A stretch of 64,000 nucleotides of DNA from Ziziphus jujuba (lineage: Eukaryota > Streptophyta > Magnoliopsida > Rosales > Rhamnaceae). Shown in pieces: positions 47,633-57,410 of this stretch (the stretch's first letter is position 1; each line of letters begins with the position of its first letter). Both the position numbers and the translations under genes were made by a program. The stretch is taken from the NCBI RefSeq assembly GCF_031755915.1, contig NC_083383.1, positions 19,271,001 through 19,335,000 on the forward strand, written 5' to 3'. Under the pieces are notes generated by a model. It saw only the letters and a program-made list of their open reading frames with translations, was not told where the DNA came from and searched no databases.

Positions 47633-48640
47633 AACCCTATGTGTGTTTTAAAAAATAAAGGGGAGATTATGGGGTATATGTTTTGAAGTATATTGAATAC
47701 AAAAGTAGTGGTGAAGCTTTTTTATTCATGCAGAATGACATTAATTGGTTAGAAAGAAATATGTTGTGAAGTTGTATTACAATAATTTTTCAATTTAGAT
47801 TCTATGTTTTCCATTTTTTCCATCCAAATACATTAATAAAGTTTATATGATGATGTAGGGTTTGGTTATACAGGCCGAAAATATATTATAGCATCCTATT
47901 TTTTGTATTATACTTCATGTGGTATTATAATTATTTTTATATTATGTGATACCATATAATTTGTATTCATACATTTATTCAATGCAACTTAAGGAATGAT
48001 AAAAAAATAAAAGAAAAAAAACAAATTAGCCCACTAATAAAAAAACAATTGCAATCAAAATTATCAACTCTTTATCGATAATCATGATAGCTTCTGTAGG
48101 TAATTTTTCCAAAGAATAGCATCTCCGATATTCCCGATACACATTTCGATAATGTTTTGTATATATTATTTTTTTAATAATACTCCATATATTATTATAA
48201 TTATTTTTATATTATGGGTGACACCATAGAATTTGTACTTATACATTTATTTAATATAACTTAAGGAATAATTAAAAATAAAAGAAAAAATAAATTAATC
48301 CATTAAAAAAAATATTTTATGTAACCAAAATTACCAACACTATGTCAGTAATTACAATAGTTTCTGCTGAAAATTTTTAAGAGAGTAACATTTTATAGAA
48401 AAATTATCAATGCCATATATTGGTGTTTCCAATACGCATTTCGATAATTTTTTTATGTTACTTTATTTTTTTAATAATTCTCCGTATGGTATTATAATTA
48501 TTTTTATATTATATATGATACCATAGAATTTGTGCTAATATATTTATTCAATGCCACTGTAGAAGTTGTATTAATATATTGAATCACAGCGTAAGAAATA
48601 GATAAGAGCAACATAAGGAAATGCAAATCTATATATATAT
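47633..48640. other. AT-rich intergenic stretch with an internal duplicated motif
   Basis: Related phrases recur ('ttatattatgtgatacc' near 47937, 'tattatgggtgacacc' near 48211, 'tattatatatgatacc' near 48508). Each is followed by 'atag/ataa.aatttgt', suggesting an old repeat of about 280-bp period. No gene. Confidence 0.45.
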
Positions 48641-48644
48641 ATAT

Positions 48645-48815
48645 GGTAGTTCTATGGTGCGGTCCGTCCGTATGTGGACCCACACCAAAGCTGACGATTT
48701 TAAAAAAAAGTGTCGGCTTTGTTCTATGTATGTAACAGCAAAACCGATGTTTTTTTAAGAAAATTGTCAGCTTTGGTGCAGTCCGCATGCGGACAGTCAG
48801 CACCGTAGCCTCACC
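48645..48815. mobile_element. Fold-back MITE, copy 1
   Basis: Imperfect inverted ends: GGTAGTTCTATGGTGCGG on the left against the complement of 'caccgtagcctcacc' on the right, each followed inward by 'gtccg...gtggac' or 'gcggac'. An inner inverted pair is 'ccaaagctgacgatttt' and 'aaaattgtcagctttgg'. It sits in (TA)n, so the target duplication cannot be read. Confidence 0.65.
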
Positions 48816-48856
48816 CTATATATATGTGTATAAATATATATATATATATATATACA

Positions 48857-48987
48857 TAGTGAAATTCTACAGTGTGGACCCCCTCAAAAATGACGGTTTT
48901 TGAAGAAACCGTCATCAATACTCATTTTGATAATGATTTTTTCAAAAACTGTCATTAATACTAAGGTCTGCACCATAGAGTGGCTAT
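48857..48987. mobile_element. Fold-back MITE, copy 2 (short)
   Basis: Left end 'tagtgaaattctacagtgtgg' pairs imperfectly with the complement of 'ctgcaccatagagtggcta'. Inside is a strong hairpin, 'aatgacggtttttgaagaaaccgtca'. It is related to copies 1 and 3 by the 'gacggttttt' palindrome and 'tctgcacca' end, and is also set in (TA)n. Confidence 0.6.
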
Positions 48988-48989
48988 AT

Positions 48990-49552
48990 ATATAAATTAA
49001 CCTTTGTTTGAAAAAATAATTTTAAAGTCCAAATTATTAATACCCTATCGGTAATCGCGATGATATCTGTTGATAATTTTTATAGAAAATAATATACTTT
49101 CTGATAAAATTAACAATGGCACCTATCGGTATAATCAATAGGCTTTAGGTAATTTATTCGCTAATTTGTGCATGTGATAATTTTTTATTTTTTTATTTTT
49201 ATTTTTGTTTATAATATTCCATGTGATATCACAATTATTTATATTGTGTAGCCATAATAGAAGTTGTATTGAAGGAAAAAGAAAATGAAATTAAAAGAAA
49301 AAAATCCATTAACAAAAAATAAAATAAAATTACACAACCCAAATTAATAATGATCTATCGGTAATTACGATAACGACCATCGATAATATTCCTGGAACTT
49401 AAGTACGATGAAAAATAACGAATTTCCTCTTGTATATCAATAACCTTCACATCCCACTAACTCCATTTAAACTCAATTATCAGTTATATCATTGTCTTAT
49501 CAATTAAATTCAAAATACTCATTAACCATTCTAATAAACAAATAATTATCAT
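48990..49552. other. AT-rich stretch, nothing recognised
   Basis: It contains more copies of the 'cctatcggtaat.gcgat' phrase seen at 48060-48110 and 48330, part of the same old local repeat. No coding or TE motif. Confidence 0.4.
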
Positions 49553-49560
49553 CGTATAAC

Positions 49561-49854
49561 TAGGGGTGGGCAAAATCCAATCCAACCCGTTCAATCCCCC
49601 CAATCCAATCCATTTTTAAAGGCTTGGATTGGATTTTTACATCAATTGGATTGGATTGAGTTCAAAATATTATAAATTGTATGGATTTGATTGATTATGG
49701 ATTGGAAATATAAATCCAATCCAATCCAAATAATATATTATATAATTAAAAAATTATATATTTTTTATTTTTTTCATTTTTATATATTAATTTTAATATT
49801 TTTTTTCATTTTTATATATCAATTTTTAACTTTTTTCTCATTTTTATATTTTAA

Positions 49855-49891
<37 letters not shown>

Positions 49892-50361
49892 TATATCTCA
49901 AATCCCAAATCGAATTGTGAGTTGTAACCTTAAACTAAATATTTACCTCTGTTGTTGTTTACTACCAATCCATCGCCATAACCATTAACCACGCCAAGCT
50001 TCGATTCGACCATCTGCTCCTTTGCTTCAAGACTCATGGCTTTAAGATTCACGGCAGTTTCAGCATCTGTTCTTCTGCTTCAAGACTCACGACAGCTTCA
50101 ACATTTGTTCCTAAATTATATTTATATTTATTATTTATATTTTATATTTGAAAAATTTTTTATTTGTATTATATATTTATAAATTAATAAGTTTCAAACC
50201 GATTAACCAATTCAAACCAATCCGATCATAAATGGTTTGGTTTAGTTTAGGTTTAACACTTTAATGGTTTAGTTTGGATTCTATATTAGTAAAACCGATA
50301 AGTATGGATTGGGTTGTATTTTGGTCCAAAACCGAACCAAGCCAATCCATGCGCACCGCCA
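49561..50361. mobile_element. hAT-like non-autonomous element
   Basis: Ends TAGGGGTGGGCA (49561) and TGCGCACCGCCA (50350-50361) are inverted repeats matching at 9 of 12 bases, in the form typical of plant hAT MITEs. Flanks cgtataac (49553-49560) and catataac (50362-50369) form an 8-bp duplication with one mismatch, the size expected for hAT. Subterminal 'ccaatccaatcc' and 'ggattgga' motifs occur in many orientations. No transposase is encoded. A GC-richer centre (about 49990-50110) has two copies of 'tgcttcaagactca'. Confidence 0.8.
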
Positions 50362-50369
50362 CATATAAC

Positions 50370-51244
50370 CAACATCAACTTAAATACAACAAATAAAGTT
50401 CTTTAATTAAAATTACACTAAAAAATAATACATAGAAAATAAAAGTTTGTAAAACTGGGTTATGTTAAATTTACTAAGTCATTGCCCTATGAATGGATTG
50501 TAATTTCTTTGTGTTTGGAGATTTTGCAAGAGAATTTTAATGCCTCAATTCAAGTTCTGGACCTCCATTGATGAACTCTTTTACAACCTTCTTTATCTCT
50601 ATCATAACTAGTTTGGTGAAACTGAAGTTGACGAGCTCCACACAGTTTTTTGTTTTTTTCCCCCCTCCTCTAGAGTGAGTGAATAATAGAGATTTTTTTT
50701 TTTTCTCTTCTAAAGTGAGTGAATAACAAGATGGTTTTCTTTTTTTTATTTTTTTTTCGTATTATATCGAATAATAGAGATTTTGGTTTGTGAAAGGGAG
50801 GTTGAGAATTACAGTAAGGTCGTAAAGAGAGAAAAAAAGAGAGACAAAGAAATTGAACGTGAAATGTGGTGGATGGGTTATTAGTAAAAGAGAGTGGTGT
50901 ATGGGTTAGAGGTATAATTCAAATAATAAAAAGAAAGTAGGTAGATTGAAAATAAAAAAATAAAAAAAAATACTTGAGAAAGAATTGGTAAATATCATTA
51001 GCCTCTTATTTTGGTGGGTATTAGGTCAAATTTCCCTTTAAATTTTGCATCAAAACTTTTTTTCTGCAGGCTTTTTTCACTTAAGCCCAAAAGTGGTCCT
51101 ATAATTTTTTTGTTAACTAACTTGGTGACACTTTGCTTGTATTCATATTTCTCTTATTCAAATTTCCTTTGGAAAACGATGGTGAATTTTTTTTTAATTA
51201 ATATTTAGGGTTACAAAATAATTTTCATTTAAGGAAAAAATGCA
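50370..51244. other. Intergenic, no gene recognised
   Basis: T-rich and 'gagtgagtgaataa' short repeats (50665-50730), then a purine-rich stretch (50800-50990). A 65-codon open frame at 51011-51208 has no support. Confidence 0.45.
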
Positions 51245-51332
51245 TATTGCCAATTTATTTTGAATAAGTATACCAAAAATTGTTTTAATTTGTAAACAAT
51301 CGAAATTTAAGGGGTATATGTGTGTGTGTGTG

Positions 51333-51369
<37 letters not shown>

Positions 51370-53000
51370 TAGGGAATATGGCTTTAAAATATAGTACTTT
51401 TAATTGGGGAAGACAATTTTGAAAAATTAAAATTTACATGTAAAATTGAACCTATTCATGCAAGGTATTATGCATTCCCAACCCTCGGATATTCCCAAGT
51501 TGCCCCATCTCTTCTTGCCTATTTAAACCTCCAACACCGCCAAGCTTTCATTTCATCTTCTCCTTCTCTTCTTCATTGGAGCCTTCATACCTCCACCACT
51601 TCCAATTTTTCTCTTCTCCTTCTCCTTCTCCTTCTCTTCATGCCGAAACCCACTCTTGATTTTCTACAAATTTTTTCCTCTTTTATTTACTTGAATTGGC
51701 TTGGTTTGGAATATACTTCACTACTTAATTTGGAAATTCTTATATGAAGAGAAACAGTTTTGATTTTGGTGTTTTAGTGTTTAACATGTAATGATTATGG
51801 TGGAATTAATCTTGTATGATTATTCAGTTCTTAACAAGTTGAGAATTTATTGTTTGTAATGTTTTCGATTAAATTTGTTGTGAATTTTTGTTGAAAATAT
51901 TTATTAAAACGAAAATCAAACGCCAAAAAAAAAAAAATCAAAGCCAAATGTTGGTTTTATTTTATATTATGAATAATTTAGTTTGTACATATGTGTTTGT
52001 GTACGCATTGGTGTTGCCAATTTATTTTGTAGTATACTAAAAAGTTTTTCATTTTGTAAACAATGGAACTTTAAATGGTATATGTGTGTATATATATTAA
52101 AAATTTTATGATGTGGATATCCGCATTTTGTTATGGTAAGGATTTTTTTCAAATACAATGGTTTTTGAAAAAACCATTATCTTTATATATAGTATTAAAA
52201 ATGATTTTGAAAAAATCGTCATCTTTTATAAAATATTAACGACAGTTTTTTCAAAAATTTTATTTTTGAGAAGATCTGCACCATAACAAAATGCGGACGT
52301 CTGCACCACATAAGACCTCATGTGTATATATATTTATATATATATTAGTTTTAAAATATAGTACTTTCAATTGGGAGGACAATTTTGAAAAATCAAGATT
52401 GGGAGGGGCATATGTGGAATTGAACCTACTCATGCAAGGGTACATACAACATTGTCCAACCCTTTGAAACTACCAAGTTGCCCCGTCTTTTCTAACCCAT
52501 CCATTTAAACCCCCAACGCCACCAACACAACTCTTGCTTTCATTTCTTCTTCCCTTTTTCATTGAAGCCTGCACACCTCTGCCACTTATAATTTTTCTCT
52601 TCTCCTTTATCCTTCTCTTCTTCACTAAATCACTTTCTCTTCTTTTCTTCTTGCCGAAACCTCTCTTGATTTTCTACAATTTTTTCTTCTTTTCTTTACT
52701 TGAATTGGCTTGATTTGAAATATACTTCTTTGCTTAATTTGGAAATTATGATAGAAAAAGAAACTGTTTTGGATTAGTGTTTTAGTATTTAACAAACAAT
52801 GATTATATTGGAATTAATCTTGTATGGTTCTTTGCTTGTTTACAAGCTCTAAGAATTTGTTGTTTGTAATGTTTTCATACAAATTTGTTGTGAATTTTCA
52901 TTGAAAATATTTGTTAAAATGAAAATTTAACATGAAAAAAAAAAAAAAAGAATCAAAGACAAATATTGATTTTATTTTATATTATGAATAGCCTAGTTTG
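51245..53000. repeat. Tandem duplication of an approximately 0.8-kb non-coding unit
   Basis: Unit 1 is about 51245-52007 and unit 2 about 52008-53000. Matching landmarks: 'gccaatttattttg' (51250, 52016); 'tttaaaatatagtact' (51382, 52349); 'tgaaaaat', then 'attgaacctact/attcatgcaagg'; 'accaagttgccccgtc/atct' (51489, 52466); a TATA-like 'ccTATTTAAAcc' or 'ccATTTAAAcc' (51519, 52500); a C/T-rich leader; 'tgccgaaaccc.ctcttgattttctaca' (51641, 52652); 'acttgaattggcttg'. Each looks like a promoter plus leader, but no open frame follows either copy. Unit 2 is longer because of the MITE at 52106. Confidence 0.8.
52106..52313. mobile_element. Fold-back MITE, copy 3, within duplication unit 2
   Basis: Inverted ends: 'ttatgatgtggatatccgca' + 'ttttgttatgg' on the left, 'ccataacaaaatgcgga' + 'cgtctgcaccacataa' on the right. 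The inner 17 bases match perfectly. Inside is 'aatggtttttgaaaaaacca' hairpin material and a 'gaaaaaatcgtcatc' motif as in copies 1 and 2. The corresponding place in unit 1 (about 51330-51370) has only a (TA)n run. Confidence 0.75.
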
Positions 53001-53554
53001 CATTTTATATTTAATATTGGATAGGAAATTTGAGCCTAATTTGCATTTTATATTTAATATCGGATAGGAAATTTTGAACTTGAAATCTTTTATATAGTGT
53101 AATGACTTTATTACTAGATAATTCCCCTATAAAAAAAATTTCCTGGATTTGTCACTAAATATTTAGTAGTATTTTTTATATGGAACTTTTGGTGGTTGTT
53201 GCATGGCTTGGTCATTCATGGATAAGGATTATTTCCAAACGTTGCCAAGTAGGGTCATGCTCATATCCATGGTGTTTTAATACCAAAAATTCAAATTTTA
53301 GAAATGAAAACAAAAACCAAAAACAAAAAAATCCACAGAAGTGTGGCATTTGAAAAGCCTTAAACCTTTTGGGCATTTTGTAGCACATCTGCACCTTTTT
53401 TTCCAGAAAGTATATCATTTCATCCACATATACAAAACCTCAGTACATTTTTACATAACGTACCGTCCCCTAACTTCTCTTTCATGTTTCTCTTATGTAC
53501 CACCTGACCCTACATCAAAGACAGTTAAAAGAAACAAAAACATTTAAATAATCG
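53001..53554. other. Intergenic, includes 3' side of the bHLH gene
   Basis: A 40-bp phrase 'tttgcattttatatttaata' + 'tcggataggaaatt' is tandemly doubled at about 52997-53075. 53400-53554 is probably the 3' untranslated region of the bHLH gene. No other feature. Confidence 0.45.
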
Positions 53555-54411
53555 TTAAATTAGTTCATCCTCACCTTCGCTAAATGACTCATAAACCCGA
53601 GGCCGCTTATTCCCCGAAACCATCTGTCCTAGCCCAGAACCCGACACCCGATTCTCCACTACAGCCTTCAAAGCCCGTTTCAGGGTCCGAACCTCGTCCT
53701 GCCCACTACCACTGGCCCATTCTAACACTACCACATTCTTGGCTCGCCCACCTACAGTCGTCATCTCGGCCCGCACCATCGTGGCCCGAACCGAACGGAT
53801 TGCCCGCATTAAGTCTCCATTCAAACCCGGCCTATCCTCGCAACACAAAGTCGCTTTTACAAATCCCGCGTCGCAGTAACTCAGAGTCGCCTCGTCCGAC
53901 TCGCCCGGGAACGGCCACGGCTTTGGCTCCAGCTCAGTTCCAGTAGTTTCTTTACCGCATATTAGATACCTATCGTGAAGTGCCACGTCAGCGGCCTGTT
54001 TCCTCAGCTCCTTCACGTGATGCACCACCTCCGCCAGCAACGACGCCTTATCAGTCTGCAGATCACAAAGCAGTTCTGAAATTACCGAAAACGCCCTCCT
54101 CGTTGCCCCAGCCGAGCGCATCAATAACATAGAGAAAGAAAAAGAGAAAGAGAGAAAGATATATAGACCTTAGTAGTGTTAGGGAGGAGAGCGCGGAGGG
54201 TAGAGAGATGGGCATTGATTCGCTGTCTGCGTCTCCTTTCAGCTTCCTTGTGGCTCTTACATGCTTCCACTGATCTTGCGGCCTCCACTTTGGTCGACGC
54301 TGAGCTGAGGAGAGAATCACCGCCGTCCATGAAGTCGGCCACTGAATCTGGTTGTTGAACAAGTCCACCTGACCAGCTCTCAAACCCGTAGAATTTCTGA
54401 AAAGGAAGCAT
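53555..54411 (-). CDS. bHLH transcription factor with ACT-like C-terminus, 247 aa
   Basis: Nuclear DNA-binding regulator. Exon 1 is 54411-54169 (81 codons), exon 2 is 54055-53555, with a 113-bp GT-AG intron; the join is in phase. The bHLH domain spans residues about 52-101. Its basic part SHKEAERRRRQRINAH has His54, Glu58 and Arg62, the H-E-R pattern that reads E-box/G-box DNA (CANNTG). The intron falls in the loop before TDKASLLAEVVHHVKELRKQ. Residues about 145-193 (FVKATLCCEDRPGLNGDL, then RAEMTTVGGRAKNVVVLE) form the ACT-like dimerisation fold found in this plant subgroup. This resembles Arabidopsis bHLH30/32/106/107-type proteins, so regulation of stress or stomatal genes is possible but is inference. 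The length is somewhat short for the group, with a brief N-terminus. No lesion is seen. The start MLPFQKF is the only ATG in frame ahead of the domain after a (TA)n leader. Confidence 0.9.
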
Positions 54412-54548
54412 CCTCTATATATATATATATATATATATATCCTTAAAATAAGAAAAATAAAATAAAAAAGCAAGAAATTGTTACATAAATAAACCAAGAG
54501 AAAAAGAATAAAAGATTAAAAAGCGGTGAGGAAGAAGAAAATCACTTG

Positions 54549-54592
<44 letters not shown>

Positions 54593-54840
54593 AATTAAGT
54601 TTATGTTTGGAGTTGGGTGGAACACATTTTCTAAAAGTACGGAGGTAGCAGGGGGGGAAAAAGATGAAGCAGAGAAGATGTGAACGGAAAATTGAGAGAA
54701 AGTAAAGCGAAAGTAAGAGTTTGACTGCAGTGATAAAAGAGAAACGAGACTAAGTGAGAGAGTTAGAGAACCTCTCTGACCGAGGCGGGTATGGAAATGG
54801 AAGCTTCAAACACAAGAATAAAACCATTTAAAAATAATAA
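54412..54840 (-). promoter_or_regulatory. Upstream region of the bHLH gene
   Basis: Two (TA)n runs (54415-54440 and 54550-54590) flank a likely leader. Further upstream a purine-rich plus-strand stretch (54655-54790, C/T-rich as read on the minus strand) resembles a plant core-promoter pyrimidine patch. No certain TATA box can be told apart from the microsatellites. Confidence 0.35.
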
Positions 54841-56414
54841 GCAAAAAGGACAAAAAATAAAAAAATAAAAAATAAATAAAAAACCTTAACTATATGGCAA
54901 AGGGCATTGTAAAACTAGCTGGCGTCCAAAGCCAATTCTAATTGTTTATTTTGACAAGTTAATGGACGGGTCTTTTTTCTTTTTTTTTGGGGCCCTTTTA
55001 TGATGGAAGAAGCTCGAAAGTGGAAATTAATGACAATAAGAGAAGCGATTAACTCCACACCAGGGACTGGGGGTACTGACCAAGTGAATATATACATATA
55101 TGCCTAAGTGCATAAAAGAAAAAGAAAACAGGGGGTTTTGAGGGTGTTCGATGGGCCAAAATGCGTAACGTGTCTCAACCATTTACAGAGAGGCACAAAG
55201 TAGGGGCACTCTGGACTTGCTTACGGCGGCGCCAAACGGCCTTTTTTATTTATTTATTTATTTTCAAAAAAAGAGAATTGTAAAGAAAAGGGTGAGAGTG
55301 GGACAAACCCATCATTAGCCGACAACATCCCTTTGCCTTGTAGCTCTCCTTCCCATGCATCGCTTTCACATTTCCATTTGCATGCTTTACTTCGCCATTG
55401 TGCATCAACCAATCCCTGGACAATGCTTTAACGTTTGTATTTATATATATAAATATATATTATTTATTTTTTTTAAAGTTTAAAAAAAAAAAAAAATTAT
55501 GCCAGTGTTCACCACAACTGTGAAATTCAAACTTTCTTTTAGATTCTTTCTTTTTTTTTTTTTTTTTTTTTTGAAGAGTCCAAAATTTTTGTTCCTCTGT
55601 AAATACTACAAGACCCTTTTTATTTCTATTTTATTACAAGACGTTACATAGAAGATAAGGTAAAATGGGTAAATTAAGAGAACTTGCTCTTTTTTTTTTT
55701 TTTTTTTTTCCTTGGATAATATGAGAAATTGCTTTAGTTGAACATATGGGTCTTTGAAGGGATTGATTTTCACAAAGAATGGAATTCTAGCTTTTTCTTT
55801 TTTATTTATTTTTTCTTTTTATCTTTACCAACTTCCATTCTTCCAGCAGGGGTTAATTTCTTTTCTTGCACAATCATTTACAACAGATTTTGCATATAAG
55901 AATATTAAAGTCATTTATTTTTTTCAAAGTATTTGAACTTCAAATTTGGCTTCACAAAATAGAACCTGTGAAAACATATGAAATATAATATTTCACAAGG
56001 TTTTACATTGCTTATGGACAAAGAGATAGAATTTGAATTCATATATTAATAATTGCCATATTCAATTAATTTAAATGAATGACTGGTTGCGAGAAAATCC
56101 AAGTTAGCTTACATAGCCTTAAATTTTACTTTGGTATTGGGGTGAATATTATTTATGTTGGTATATTAATATTAATTTATCATATTTGTAAGAAAAAATA
56201 AAACTATAGTTACACTAAAAATAACAAGTAATATACTTTATTATTATCAAAAATAAAATAATATACTTTATTTTATATCAAATGCTTCATTTTCATATAA
56301 CAAATTTATCGAAAAATTAGGAAGAGAAAAAAATTATATATGTATATTATATATATATATATATATATAAACACACACCATACTATTACATTTTGTTTCA
56401 CATGCCCATGCCAT
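54841..56414. other. Intergenic, low-complexity tracts
   Basis: It contains long A or T runs (54840-54885, 55480-55495, 55551-55572, 55690-55710), a moderately GC-rich part at 55100-55440, and (TA)n at 56340-56370. Open frames of 60 codons here lack motifs. Confidence 0.45.
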
Positions 56415-56654
56415 AATATTACATGAGAAATTTTTCTATGCATAACGTGTATCAAAGTGGAATCCTTGCTGATGCACATAACCAATAAAAAAAAAAAATT
56501 ATCATGTGTATGTGTATCATACATCCTAGTCATTTATAAAAAATCACGTCAACTTGCTAACCCCATTAACCCTCTGTTATCCTTTTTATTTTATTTTATT
56601 TTTTATTTCTTTTTGCTCCTCTTCCACATTCTCTTCACCCCATATTTTCTTCCC

Positions 56655-56765
56655 AGAAACCCCCATTACCAAACCAATGAGAAGTGCACCACATACCAAA
56701 AGGATGATTATGGTTCTATTTTGGAAAGGTTCCCATACATGATACAGAAACCCTTTTGTAGGAGG
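56655..56765 (-). pseudogene. Captured fragment: Ca2+-ATPase transmembrane region
   Basis: The minus strand reads HVWEPFQNRTIIILLVCG, then ALLIGLVMGVSG. This is the first transmembrane helical part of plant autoinhibited Ca2+-ATPases (family pattern VxEAFxDxTIIILLxCAALSLG). It lies at the inner edge of the left inverted repeat, opposite in orientation to the two other pieces. Confidence 0.7.
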
Positions 56766-56778
56766 ATTCTTGTAAGTG

Positions 56779-56980
56779 TTGTTCCAGCAGATGGGTTGTT
56801 CTTGGAACAGAATTGTAGGAGACCAAGTTCCAGCAGATGGGTTGTTTTTGAAACAGAATTGTTGTCTACAAGTGGATGAATCAAGCATGACAGGGAAGAG
56901 TGACTGTACAGAAGTTAACCATGACCAAAATCCCTTCTTGTTCTCTGGTACTAATGTGGTTGTCGGCAAGGCGGTCATAC
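56779..56980 (+). pseudogene. Captured fragment: Ca2+-ATPase actuator-domain region, internally duplicated
   Basis: Reads GDQVPADGLFLKQNCCLQVDE and SSMTGKSDCTEVNHDQNPF, then LFSGTNVV. This matches the conserved actuator-domain segment of P-type Ca2+-ATPases (family: GDQVPADG, DESSMTGES). A direct repeat of 'gttccagcagatgggttgtt' and the next 15 bases occurs at about 56780 and 56827. No start codon context or full domain. Confidence 0.8.
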
Positions 56981-57014
56981 CATTTGTTCCACCATAACAA
57001 CATTCATCCGTCAA

Positions 57015-57172
57015 TTCAAGAGAAAGGGGCTTCGTTGAAATTGATCAAACAAGCCTAGAAAGGGGCTTCTTTGGAATCGATTGAACAAGTCTAGTTCATC
57101 TTGTGAGGGAGAAGAATCTCGATGAGTTTCAAAAATTGGGAGGTGTTGATGGGGTAGCACTGGTTTGGGAAT
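57015..57172 (+). pseudogene. Captured fragment: Ca2+-ATPase N-terminal region
   Basis: Plus-strand frames read FEID.TSL, then LVREKNLDEFQKLGGVDGVA, matching the regulatory N-terminal segment of autoinhibited Ca2+-ATPases. In a real gene this lies upstream of the actuator domain, but here it lies downstream of it. A 36-bp unit ('agaaaggggcttc.ttg.aat') is doubled at about 57020 and 57057. An in-frame stop interrupts it. Confidence 0.72.
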
Positions 57173-57410
57173 GGAACTCAATGGACAGAGGGTTTCTATT
57201 TTTCTAGGAAGAAAAAATAGCGCGAAGAGAAGGTGGAAAAGGAGAAAAACAAATAAAAAATAAAATAAAATAAAAAGTATAATAGAGGGTTAACGGAGTT
57301 AGCAAGCTGATTTGGATTTTTATAAATGATTAGGATGTATGTTACATATGGCACCAGCAAAGATTCCACTTGCTACACATTGTGCACAAAAAAATTTCTC
57401 AATATTATAT

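Larger units (their letters stand above)
56425..57400. mobile_element. Pack-MULE-like element carrying Ca2+-ATPase gene pieces
   Basis: Ends GAGAAATTTTTC... (56425) and ...AAAAAATTTCTC (57400) start long terminal inverted repeats. The left arm runs to about 56660 and the right arm covers about 57195-57400. Shared tracts include 'aagtggaatc.ttgctg', 'acatcctaatcatttataaa', 'aaccctct.ttat' and the 'ttttattttattttat' tract. The flanks AATATTACAT (56415-56424) and AATATTATAT (57401-57410) are a 9-10 bp duplication with one mismatch, as made by Mutator-like transposases. No transposase is encoded. The interior holds three separate pieces of a P-type Ca2+-ATPase in mixed orientation. Confidence 0.85.

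Noticed and set aside
53584..53946. 120-codon plus-strand frame rich in Pro and Ser
   Set aside because: It is antisense to exon 2 of the bHLH gene and reflects its GC-rich codons.
56586..57014. 142-codon minus-strand frame across the Pack-MULE-like element
   Set aside because: Only its C-terminal part (56655-56765) matches a Ca2+-ATPase. The rest is antisense to other captured pieces, so it is not one gene.
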